Shown: positions 9,921-19,225 of the stretch, in pieces
Position numbering within the stretch: the first letter of the stretch is position 1
Layout: every line of letters begins with the position of its first letter
Source of the DNA: Terramyces sp. JEL0728
Taxonomy: Eukaryota; Chytridiomycota; Chytridiomycetes; Rhizophydiales; Terramycetaceae
Length of the DNA: 49,205 nt
Assembly: GCA_027603945.1 (NCBI GenBank)
Contig: JADIIU010000098.1
Location: 1 to 49,205, forward strand
Reading direction: 5' to 3'
The notes under the pieces: generated by a model
Told to the model about the DNA's origin: nothing
What the model saw: only the letters and a program-made list of their open reading frames with translations
The model's database searches: none
Position numbers and translations under genes: made by a program

Positions 9921-11688
9921 TTATTTTCGCTTATTCATTCTGAGAGTAACATGGTCTGTGGTTTTCAAGGTGATAAAGTTTGAGGATTTTAGCGCAGCAT
10001 CTCCATTTGGAACCGAAAATTCATATTTTTGACAGACCATGATCAACACAACCAGCATTTCTACTTCAGCAAATCGTCTCCCTAAACAAGACCGAACACC
10101 TTCTGAGAATGGTACGAATGCCCATCGATCAAACTTGAAGAACGATCTGATTGCAGTACTTTCGGAAATCCTTTCTCTCACTTTTGAGGCAGAACTCGCA
10201 CATTCTTGGTCTGAAAACCATCTTTCAGGTCTGAACTTTTCAGGATCTGGCCCCCAATATTTTGAATTGTAATGCAAACCGTGGGCATGGATACCAACAT
10301 GAGACCCATCTGGTATGACGTATCTTCCAAGTGTTTGTTCGCCAACAGCTACTTTTGGAATTGCAATTACAGGCGGATACAATCTGAGTGTTTCATTCAT
10401 CACTGCCTACTATTAAGACCACTTACGAATGTGTAAGGGATTTCATTCAAGTGCTTGTAATCTGGTATTTCATTGCCGCACACCGAAACGATTTCTTGAT
10501 GTAATCTTTCTTGAATTCTTGGATTGCTTGCCAGTAAAGTGAATGCATAGTTTAAGGTGCCTGCTGTGGTTTCGTGTCTATATTAAACAAAGTTCACCCA
10601 GCAAGAAGGAAAATGAACTGATTTCCAATCAACTCATCATCGGCAAGTGAAGAATATTCACTTTCATTCATAGATGCCTTGACTAGAGCGGACATCAAGT
10701 TGCTCTTGTTCAAATTTTCTGGTTTCTTTGCCTCCAAATACAATTCAGTCATATATTGGTGGAATTCTACATCAAGATATAGTACCATCAAAGTTGCTTT
10801 TGATATCTTTCAATTTTTGGATGGGAAGTTTAAACATGAATTTCGGTGTTGCAAGATAAGTTGTCAGCTTGTGTACTACAAACTGCAGGTTTTGCTTAAA
10901 TGTCCGCTTGTGTCCAGCTTGAATTTTGGTAGGGTCTTCAACCCAGTCCAATTGCTTTCCAAACGCAGCTGACGAAATGATGTGCAACGCAACATTGAAC
11001 ATGTTCTTTGTAATATCAACCCTGTCCTTAACTTCCCCACTCGATTCCCAGTATTCCATCATCTGCGATACTACTTGAATTGACTCTTTGTGCACCAAAA
11101 CATTATTTCTCTCACTAAACTGCGGAGACGTAATCTTCCGGTCTATATCAGCAACCACTTACGTCGTTTCCACTCCTTTCCTTCCAACGAAACCACATTT
11201 TCTCCGAATATTGAAAGCAACTTGTAAAAATGGGTTGGTCTGGGTTACTTCTATTCCTACTTTATAAAATCTTGTTTGCGCTCGAATACTTGCTCGCACA
11301 AACTGCTATCTGCGATTTGGAGCGCAATTGCATTTGGAGCAACAATAAACAAAACAGAGTCACCGCTAGATTATAAGTAAAGTACTGATCTGGATATCGT
11401 TTCAATTTAGCATCGTAAGACCACCCAAACGGCATTGATAAAACTCCACCGAACTTAAACTATTCTTAGCTAATCAATTACCCACATCGCCATCGGAAAA
11501 GGCAGATACAACTTTTTGATATTCACATCTACGTTCGGATTTAGTCTTTTCAGCTTGGCAACATTCCTTTGGACTGACCAAATAGCAGATAAAATGGTTC
11601 CCGCAACAATAACACCGACTGTTGCTAGTATTTTGTTTGCTGTGGATAGTCTGCTGGTGGTAGCGAACAAATCGGCTACGATGGTCAT
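9921..11688 (-). CDS. Cytochrome P450 (paralogue B)
   Basis: Monooxygenase of 541 aa; the substrate is unknown. Eight exons (11688-11482, 11459-11386, 11365-11261, 11239-11163, 11142-10786, 10766-10598, 10577-10427, 10406-9921) with introns of 22, 20, 21, 20, 19, 20 and 20 nt. Landmarks are an N-terminal anchor, WKRHRKITSPQF, the I-helix AGHETTAGT (assembled across intron 6), NETLRLYPP, and the haem loop FSEGVRSCLGRRFAE. The last four introns fall at the same codons as in paralogue A, while the first three are absent there. The ATG at 11688 is chosen because the in-frame codon further upstream is TTG. The stop overlaps AATAAA. Confidence 0.92.
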
Positions 11689-12066
11689 TGAATAGGAAAG
11701 TCTTGCTTTGTCAGTGCGCAATTATGAATCCGCTCACTACCATAGTTACTCTGGCCTTGTGGGATAATAGCTGCGTTTCAAACTAAAAGGCGCTCATTGT
11801 TACTCTGACCTGGAATCTGTCCAAATTTCTACAACTTTTTGCCAGTCAAGAATAGATGGATCGGAGATTGCAATGACCAGGTAATTCAGCACGACAGCTA
11901 CTTGGACAAGACAGATATATATCGACTAAAGCTTATTCATCATTAGCGCAAAGCTCTTTTCGTTTCCTGGGCTTGACTGAAAGCCAAGTCGAAAGCCCCT
12001 CTAATGATGAAACCTATTGCCTCACCTATAAATTAATCGACATCAAGGAAAGCGTCAACTCATTAG
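11689..12066. other. Divergent promoter region, P450-B / GH16-a
   Basis: About 380 bp between divergently transcribed genes. It holds the TATA box of the GH16 gene at 12027-12034. I see no further gene or structured RNA. Confidence 0.45.
12027..12034 (+). promoter_or_regulatory. TATA box of GH16-a
   Basis: TATAAATT on the plus strand lies 33 nt (box end to ATG) upstream of the start codon at 12067. Confidence 0.5.
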
Positions 12067-13197
12067 ATGTACACTGCAAAGCAATTCTCCCTCATTCTGT
12101 TGTCTTTAGTCGCAGCACAAAACTCTACCAACTCGAACGATCCGCAATACACTGGTTCATGCTTGACTACCAAATACAATATCACTGATATGTCTAGAAT
12201 CTTTGGCTTGGAAAATATTCCTGCTCTCGCCAATATCAAGGGTCTTGACGTTGGAAGATACGATTTCACTGTCGACTACAACACTCATTTGGTTAATGTC
12301 ACCAGTGAAGGCCTGCAATTGACTATTCAAAAGAACGGCGACGACAATCCAAGTGCCCCAAGAGTGTCTACCACCAGATTCATCCACTATGGCAAAATCT
12401 CTGTCACTATGAAAGCTCCAGCTATTTCTGGAATTGTAACTACTTTTATCGGTATGGGACCTCAGCTGCCAGATGCTAGATTTGACTTGAGCAAAGCGAA
12501 TCCAGACGGAGGCGACGAAATTGATTGGGAAATCTTGGGCAAAGATCCAAACAACATTGAAACCAATATTTTCTACCGTGGGTTCCAAGAATTAGGTGCT
12601 CGCGGTGGGTATCATGCCGTCCAAGGTGGTGTTGCTCAATTCCACAAGTACTCTATTGATTACCAAAAAGATCATATTACATGGTCTATTGACGACGTTG
12701 CAGTTCGCACTTACAAGATAACTGACCCAACTGCTTTGAACTCGCCAAACACTCATGGCATTCCATTCTTCCCGGACAGAGCAATGAAGGTCCAATTCTC
12801 TTTATGGTCTGACAAAACCAACACTTGGGCTGGCGGTGCACCAGCTTGGCCGGCAGGAACAACCTCTGCTGTTGCTGTTTACAAAGATATTGAAATTCAA
12901 TGTTATGACAATAACATGAAGCCTGTGCCAAAATGGCCTCTTGGTCCTCAAAACCCAGACTACACTCCAACTGCTCCTGGCCAACCAACAATTGCCGTTA
13001 GCGGTGCTATTCCACCACAAGCTGGCGTAGGTGGCCAAAACTTGACTCAATCCACAACTAATTCTACCACCAGTCCTAGTGTTACCGGAACTTCTGCAGG
13101 GTCAGCTGCAAGCTCTTACCCAACCCCACAAGCAAGTTCTTCGGTTTCATTGAGCTTCTGCAGTGGGCTTTTAGCATTACTCTTGGTGAACTTGTAA
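12067..13197 (+). CDS. Crh-type GH16 cell-wall transglycosylase (a)
   Basis: Intronless, 376 aa. Crh enzymes covalently link chitin to beta-glucan in the fungal wall. A signal peptide (about residues 1-19) is followed by a GH16 domain whose catalytic signature reads GGDEIDWEILG (nucleophile and acid/base Glu in E-x-D-x-x-E), then a Ser/Thr/Pro-rich stalk. The C-terminus is hydrophobic (residues about 358-376), as expected for a GPI-anchor signal. It is the first of a tandem pair; a 132-bp block (12739-12870) is nearly identical to the second copy. The stop TAA overlaps AATAAA. Confidence 0.9.
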   Translation: MYTAKQFSLILLSLVAAQNSTNSNDPQYTGSCLTTKYNITDMSRIFGLENIPALANIKGLDVGRYDFTVDYNTHLVNVTSEGLQLTIQKNGDDNPSAPRVSTTRFIHYGKISVTMKAPAISGIVTTFIGMGPQLPDARFDLSKANPDGGDEIDWEILGKDPNNIETNIFYRGFQELGARGGYHAVQGGVAQFHKYSIDYQKDHITWSIDDVAVRTYKITDPTALNSPNTHGIPFFPDRAMKVQFSLWSDKTNTWAGGAPAWPAGTTSAVAVYKDIEIQCYDNNMKPVPKWPLGPQNPDYTPTAPGQPTIAVSGAIPPQAGVGGQNLTQSTTNSTTSPSVTGTSAGSAASSYPTPQASSSVSLSFCSGLLALLLVNL

Positions 13198-13328
13198 TAA
13201 ATTTATTTTGAATCATTGCCATTTCCACATTGTCCATTCACTGCAAGTTGAGCCAGGTCACATTTTTTGTGACCATTCCTTTTGTAAACCGAGACGGCTA
13301 TTGAGTTCCCTGTCGTTTGGGCTGACGA

Positions 13329-13336
13329 TATAAAAT
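13329..13336 (+). promoter_or_regulatory. TATA box of GH16-b
   Basis: TATAAAAT lies 31 nt upstream of the ATG at 13367. Confidence 0.5.
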
Positions 13337-13366
13337 AAGCAGTTTCACAATAATTTGAGGAAAACA

Positions 13367-14530
13367 ATGAATAAACTTGTTGCACTATCGGCTTTGGTTA
13401 TGGCTATTGCAGCTGACCCTACCAACGACCCACAATACGTTGGCCAATGTTTGTCCACTACTTATGATTTCTCCGACATGAACAGGCTATTTTCCTTGGA
13501 TTCTCTAATTCCAGTGCAGTCCAACGTTGGGCTTGATGTAGGAAGATACGATTTCACTATCGACTACAACCAAAAGAATGTCAAGCAAGCTGCTGGTGGT
13601 GGTTTAGAGCTTTTGATTACTGCGAACGGTAACGACAATCCACTTGCTCCAAGGGTTTCTTCAACTCGTTTCATTAGATACGCCAAAATCTCTGCTGTTC
13701 TCAAAGCCCCAGCTATTTCCGGCATCGTCACTACATTTATCGGTATGGGACCACAACTTCCAGACTCTAGATTCGATTTAAGCAAAGCTAACCCTCAAGG
13801 AGGTGATGAAATCGATGTTGAAATTTTAGGAAAGAATCCTAAACAATTCACTTCCAATGTATACTTTCGTGGTTTCCAGGAATTAGGACCAAGAGGTGGT
13901 ACTCATGATGTCCCAAGTGGAATCGACCAGTTCCACACTTATACTTTTGACTGGAAACACAACTCCATCTCCTGGTCCCTTGACGGAAACTTGTTACGCA
14001 CCTACAACAAGAACGACCCTCTTGCATTAAACTCGCCAAACACCCATGGCATTCCATTCTTCCCGGACAGAGCAATGAAGATTCAATTCTCTTTATGGTC
14101 TGACAAAACCAACGTTTGGGCTGGCGGTGCACCAGCTTGGCCAGCAGGAACAACCTCTGCTTCAGCAGTTTACAAGTCCATCACTGTTCAATGCTATGAT
14201 GACAATGATAACCCAGTTCCACAATGGCCACTAATCCCACAAAACCCACCAGCTGCTGCAACCCAAAAAGGTCAACCAACTGAAGTTGCTACTGGTGGTA
14301 AGATTCCTGCTGCTGCTGCACCAGGTGGATCCTCAGGAGGCTCCTCAGGCAGCTCTTCTAACTCTAGTTCCAACTCAACACAGCTTCCACCGCTTACTGT
14401 TTCTGGAGCTCAAGCCGCTGCTACTGGTTATGCCACCACTGCTGCATCCACTACCCAACCATCATCTGCCCTTGTTTTGCAATCCTCATTCGCAGTATTG
14501 GCTGCCTCAATCGTATTCTCAATGCTATAA
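13367..14530 (+). CDS. Crh-type GH16 cell-wall transglycosylase (b)
   Basis: Intronless, 387 aa. The start is the ATG at 13367; an in-frame TTG 12 nt earlier is not expected to be used in a eukaryote. It has a signal peptide (residues 1-20, cleavage near AIAA/DPTN), a GH16 domain with GGDEIDVEILGK as the catalytic motif, a Gly/Ser-rich linker and a C-terminal hydrophobic GPI-type tail. Its role is chitin-glucan crosslinking, as for the upstream copy 170 bp away. The two copies differ throughout, except in a block encoding SPNTHGIPFFPDRAMK and what follows. Confidence 0.9.
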   Translation: MNKLVALSALVMAIAADPTNDPQYVGQCLSTTYDFSDMNRLFSLDSLIPVQSNVGLDVGRYDFTIDYNQKNVKQAAGGGLELLITANGNDNPLAPRVSSTRFIRYAKISAVLKAPAISGIVTTFIGMGPQLPDSRFDLSKANPQGGDEIDVEILGKNPKQFTSNVYFRGFQELGPRGGTHDVPSGIDQFHTYTFDWKHNSISWSLDGNLLRTYNKNDPLALNSPNTHGIPFFPDRAMKIQFSLWSDKTNVWAGGAPAWPAGTTSASAVYKSITVQCYDDNDNPVPQWPLIPQNPPAAATQKGQPTEVATGGKIPAAAAPGGSSGGSSGSSSNSSSNSTQLPPLTVSGAQAAATGYATTAASTTQPSSALVLQSSFAVLAASIVFSML

Positions 14531-14601
14531 ATATAAAAAGATTATTATTTTTATAAATTCCAGCTTGCAAGATATTTCATTGCCGTTTTTCCTCACCTGA
14601 C

Positions 14602-15280
14602 ATGCTTGTAAACGAATCGCAAGAAATACCTTTCCCTGAAGAAATGAGCATCGAAAACCAACTATTCCTTACCGCAGATGATCTATCAGAAATACCACCT
14701 ATACCAGAAAAGAAACAAGAAATAGAAAAGGAAGACTATCAAGAATACAAAGTCGCACCACTAACCAGACGATACTGGGAAATCCTACAGTCGCTCCAGC
14801 AAAAACTTCCATTCCTACTATTCATTATAAAGCGGCTAGAAAACACAGTGCCATTCCTACATGAATCCGAAGTGCACCTTTCTTCACATTCGATCCTGAA
14901 ATCCATTCAACAACGGACAAATTTATCACCGCCAGCTTCATTTTTACTATTCACGATTATTTCAAGTGTAGGAATAGCCAAGTTGTCGTTTAGAAATCCG
15001 TTGCTCACCACTCAACTTTATGGAATCTTGTATCCGCTGTATAGGTCTTTGAAGGCAGTTGAAACTCCAGAGCTGAATGACGATGAACGATGGTTGACTT
15101 ATTGTAATTATTATTAATTTAGGGTCTTGTTTTGGATTGTTTGTTTTATTAGATCACCAAGCCAAACTCATTTCGAGGCGTGTGCCTTATTACTTGCCCA
15201 AAGTATTGATTTTGTACTGGTTGCAGAGAGATGGATCTCTTTTTGTCTATAGACGAGTAATTCGTCGGCTTTTGAAATAA
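14602..15280 (+). CDS. Yop1/REEP (TB2/DP1/HVA22) ER-shaping protein
   Basis: Two exons (14602-15103, 15123-15280) joined over a 19-nt intron (GTAATTATTATTAATTTAG) give 219 aa. Splicing turns a premature end into the conserved WLTYW start of the second hairpin and the family tail YYLPKVLILYWLQ, followed by a basic VYRRVIRRLLK end. The two hydrophobic hairpins (about 113-145 and 168-205) are typical of proteins that curve tubular ER. The acidic N-terminal extension of about 100 residues is longer than in yeast Yop1. The stop overlaps AATAAA. Confidence 0.82.
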
Positions 15281-15828
15281 ATCGGAAAATAGATTCCTCT
15301 AATGTTCTGTATCAGCCAATGGATCTGCACGGTGCCTTCAATCTGATTGTCTTTTTTGTTAGCATACCACCCTAAGAAACAAGGACAGTCACTTGTGATA
15401 ATGATATGCGTGATAGCAGTTATCAAAAGTCGGCTTCTCGCTGATATCTGTCTCCAGCGGTTGTCTCCCCATGGCAAGCATATAAGTATACTATAAGCAG
15501 CTTGTATGAATGCCAGCCTGATGAAAATATCAGCCATTTCCCCCAAAAAGTTTGGCGTTTCTGCCGTTTTGATTGCCCACTTTCAGGGGCGAAATACAGT
15601 CGATTAATAGTAGAACCCAACCTAGGACTGAATGAAAAATATCTGTTTCAAATCAAGACTACTGTCAGTTGCCGAGCTTTATGGCTATTCAAAATATATT
15701 TTTATTTACTGTTATTTCCAAAATAAGAGTCGCCAAAACCAAACGTGGTAAAAAAAATTATTTCATGTGAAAAGCATATGTCAGCAATATTCCATTAATT
15801 TAAATAGCGAGAGAAACTGAAATCGTTT
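15281..15828. other. Intergenic stretch of about 550 bp
   Basis: It lies between the REEP gene and the ankyrin gene. A TTTAAATA element sits 23 nt before the ankyrin ATG. A minus-strand open frame of about 96 codons overlaps the end of the REEP gene and has no protein-like family features. I see nothing else. Confidence 0.35.
15799..15806 (+). promoter_or_regulatory. TTTAAATA element of the ankyrin gene
   Basis: TTTAAATA lies 23 nt before the ATG at 15829. The same octamer, on the minus strand, precedes the first M1 aminopeptidase at similar spacing. Confidence 0.35.
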
Positions 15829-16767
15829 ATGGAAAAAATTTCATTGGAATTTGATCTCATAGCCAAGCACCTACCTTACGAACCATATCACGAATTTTCA
15901 ATGGCGATCAACACTAATTCACTGGCAAAAATCCCAAAGCTTACTTTTCAAGCTTACAGAGAATCGGAATACCAAGCAAATCCAAGCAGTTACCAACTAG
16001 ACTTGGCTCTCTTGACTCTGGAATCTCTCTATTACCTCATTGAAAAAGGGCACTATTCTCAACTCGATCTAGCCCTGCAAAAGTTAACAAAATCAGATAT
16101 CTTGGATTTATTGGAAACCATGCCAGTATTTGATGAGCATGTCATTCTCCAACTTGTCAACATGGCCGGATTACCACAGGTTAGAAACAAACAAGAATTA
16201 TTTCAAGCTGCCATCCTCAACAATTCTATTAAACTAGTGCAAATATTAAACCAAGAAATTACTTTACAAGACCTCATACTATCAATCAAATACAGAAACA
16301 TTCAAATATTTGATTATATGCTTTCAAAATCAGAACCAAATATTGAATTACTACTACACGCAACAGATTTGAATCAACCTGCTATAGTTGAGCGTTTACT
16401 GCCACTCGTCGATCCCACTTTTGACTCTGGTTTATCGTTGCGCATAGCTTGCAAAAAAGGATACTTGGATATAGTCAAATTGCTAGTAAAAGATCAAAGG
16501 GTGGATATCCATAGCCAATCAAACTACTCACTTTGCTGGGCAGCTCGTAAAGGACACTTTGAAATTGTGAAATTATTGGTTGAAAATGGAGCTGATCCAA
16601 GCGACAATGATAATTTCGCAATTAAGCATTCGTGTAGAAATGGACATTATGAGATTGTGAAATTGCTCTTGCAAGATTCAAGGGTAGATAAACATGCGGA
16701 AAACGATTATTGCACTGCTTGGGCACACGAAAAAGGATTTGAAGAAATCATTCAGTTATTGATGTAA
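15829..16767 (+). CDS. Ankyrin-repeat protein
   Basis: Intronless, 312 aa. The C-terminal half (about residues 185-312) contains at least four ankyrin repeats with the core pattern G-(H/Y)-(F/L)-(E/D)-IVKLL, for example KGHFEIVKLLVENGADPS and NGHYEIVKLLLQDS. The N-terminal half is helical, with degenerate repeat-like segments. There are no membrane segments or other domains. Ankyrin repeats mediate protein binding; the partner is unknown. A TTTAAATA element precedes the ATG. Confidence 0.85.
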   Translation: MEKISLEFDLIAKHLPYEPYHEFSMAINTNSLAKIPKLTFQAYRESEYQANPSSYQLDLALLTLESLYYLIEKGHYSQLDLALQKLTKSDILDLLETMPVFDEHVILQLVNMAGLPQVRNKQELFQAAILNNSIKLVQILNQEITLQDLILSIKYRNIQIFDYMLSKSEPNIELLLHATDLNQPAIVERLLPLVDPTFDSGLSLRIACKKGYLDIVKLLVKDQRVDIHSQSNYSLCWAARKGHFEIVKLLVENGADPSDNDNFAIKHSCRNGHYEIVKLLLQDSRVDKHAENDYCTAWAHEKGFEEIIQLLM

Positions 16768-16836
16768 ATATATTTATTCTGGTTGAATCTTTTGGTTAAA
16801 TTTAAGCAGTGAAGGTTATGTTACCAATAGTTTATT

Positions 16837-18679
16837 TTAAAATGAGTTGAAAATGTGACTGAAATCAAACGCGTTCTGCGCAATTCTAGAAGAAGAGGAT
16901 AATGGAACCGCATTAGGATAAGTAGCATAATTAGCACATTGTCCGCTGCAGGCAGTATCACGATACAAGGACCAGAAGGATAATAATTGAACATAGGAGT
17001 TTGCAAGGCCAAAGTTAACCAGCTGCTGAGCATTGGCTAGGGTGAAGAATTCTCCAGAGACATCATTGGCGCCAATCATTGCTGTAACACCCATCTTTGA
17101 ACTAGTGTATCCAACAGCTTGTAACTGAGCATAACTGTTTTGGCATGCTTGGATGGCATAAGTGCCCATGCTATTCGCACCATCCTCACCTGGAATACCA
17201 TAATCCATCGCTAATACATTCAGCAGACCAAGGTTGACTCCTCTAGTCTTCAAGTTGGTCAACCAAGCAACACCAGATGCCAACATGCCAGAAGGAATAA
17301 CAGGAATAGTAACAGAAACGGTTAAGCCAGGGTTGGCTTGTTGAAGACCGGCGATAGCTTGAGCACGTCTATCATTAGCCGCTGTGTTGGAAATAGCGCT
17401 TCCTTCAATATCGAAATCAATCCAACTAACTTGATATCGATCAATGACTGATTGATATGCTTGCTGCAATTGAGCAACATCTGTAATTACTAGAGCCAAT
17501 TCTTGGTAGTCATAACCGCCAAATGAAATAGCAACATCTCCGCCGTTTGCACGAATGTTGCTGATAGCATTCAAGTAGAAGTTGGAAGTAATGTCATATT
17601 GAGTTCCCCAGGTAGGTTGGTTGCTAGCACCCGCAACGATAAACGACAAAAAGAACCATTTTGCACCAGAGTTTTGCATATCAGAAGTAGAAATTGTATT
17701 TTTAGTGACATCAACATAAGGAGAGAATACTTGAGCAGGTGGTGGATGCATAGGGAAGTGAGTTCCAGTCGGAGTGCCTGAAGAAGTGGAGGATTTTGTT
17801 GTACTGGTTCCAGTACTAGTTCGGGTACCTGTTGCAGCTGAGGATGTCGATGGAGCAGGTTGGCAAGATCCCCACCAAACAGAATTAGATACACAAACAT
17901 AACCAGGAGAACAACAAGTGCTTCCAGTATATCCGGTTCCAGAGCATTGAGACCATGCAGGCAATGGCGCACCAACACAGTTAGTTGGAGTTGCAGCTGC
18001 ACTAGCGGAGGTTGTTGTGCCTACAGCACTTGTTGTGGTAGGAACAACAGCATTGGTGGTAGTTGTAGTTGTTGGAACAGCGGCAGTGGTAGTTGCTTTT
18101 GTAGTAGTCTGAACAACAGCATTGGTAGTCGTAGTCTGAACAACAGCATTGGTGGTAGTTGGAAGAACAATAGCGTTAGTAGTAGTTGGATTGGTCTGTG
18201 GAGTACCGGGTACACAGGACATCCACCAAAAGGTTCCTTGACATGCATATGTAACACCACCAGTTGCTGCACAGCAGTTACTACCTACATAGCCAAATCC
18301 ACCACATTGAGAATATGGGGATAATGGCGAACCAACACAAGTATTTGGAGGTGTGGTAGGTACAGAATTGGCTGTAGTTGTAGGATTTATCACTACAGCA
18401 GAAGTAGTAGTTGGAATTACAGCAGATGTGGTAGGATTTCCCCCAGTTGAGCCTGGATCGCTTCCAGGGACACATTGGGAATACCATGCATTTGGTGGAT
18501 TACCAGCTGAACAGTAAGAGCCGGATACACAACAAGTGGAACCAGTCCATGAACCTCCACCACCTATGTTTAAATTAAAAGTTACATTGGCCCCACACTG
18601 GAGAACATGCTGATCCAGTTAATACTTTTGAAGATCCAAGCGTAGTTGCGTGAGCTACCGATAATAATGCAACAATCAT
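16837..18679 (-). CDS. GH18 chitinase with three CBM1-type modules
   Basis: Two exons (18679-18586, 18563-16837) and a 22-nt intron give a 606-aa secreted protein. A signal peptide (MIVALLSVAHA...) leads into CBM1-type module 1 (WGQCGG...WTGSTCC...WYSQC), which splicing completes at the Cys codon. Thr-rich linkers separate it from module 2 (YSQCGGFGYVGSNCC) and module 3 (WSQCSGTGYTGSTCC). The GH18 domain begins near residue 275 and carries ISFGGYDYQE and the catalytic WIDFDIEG (DxDxE). CBM1 binds cellulose or chitin, so a wall-chitin or prey/host-chitin hydrolase is likely. An AATAAA starts just past the stop. It is a tandem relative of 19226-21023. Confidence 0.9.
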
Positions 18680-19225
18680 TAAAAGATTAAAATTTTTTCA
18701 CCTTATTTGCCACCAGTTGTTTCACATACCACACATATAGTTTCAAGCATAATAGGGCTTCAGGCAATCACATCAACGATAGGGAATTCAAAATTTAATG
18801 TTTCAAAGAATTTCTAGTAAAAACTTTTAGGGAATCGATTCCTTTTTTATTACATTTTCATGTTGCTGGTACCAGGAAAAAAGTTTTGGAAATTGGTGGC
18901 GCGGTGAAACATGTTAGTAACTAAGACTGCCCCTAATTGGATCAGCCATGTGAGATTAGGCCCCACGAAATAAAGAACCTTGGTATTGCCTTCACAATAA
19001 ACCCTGGATATAAGATATCTGCAACTAAACTAGGAATATCCGATTTCTGGTAGTTTATTTGAGCGCAGCTGGGCATTTCAAGGAATTGGTATTTTAGTTC
19101 CGAAAACAACCAAGATAATTAATTAGCCGCATGCAATGGTGAGCAAATTGAGACTAATTCGCACTACTATATCGGTCAATCCAGATTTCGGATTGGATAG
19201 TGGCTAAAACATGCTAGTTTATTGA
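18680..19225. other. Intergenic region between the chitinase genes
   Basis: About 545 bp between two same-strand chitinase genes, presumed promoter of the downstream one. I see no gene, tRNA or clear repeat. Confidence 0.4.

Noticed and set aside
13355..13366. TTG upstream start for GH16-b
   Set aside because: An ATG follows 12 nt later and gives a clean signal peptide; eukaryotic starts at TTG are not expected.
15247..15546. Minus-strand frame of about 96 codons
   Set aside because: It overlaps the 3' end of the REEP gene, has a non-ATG upstream end and no recognisable domain.
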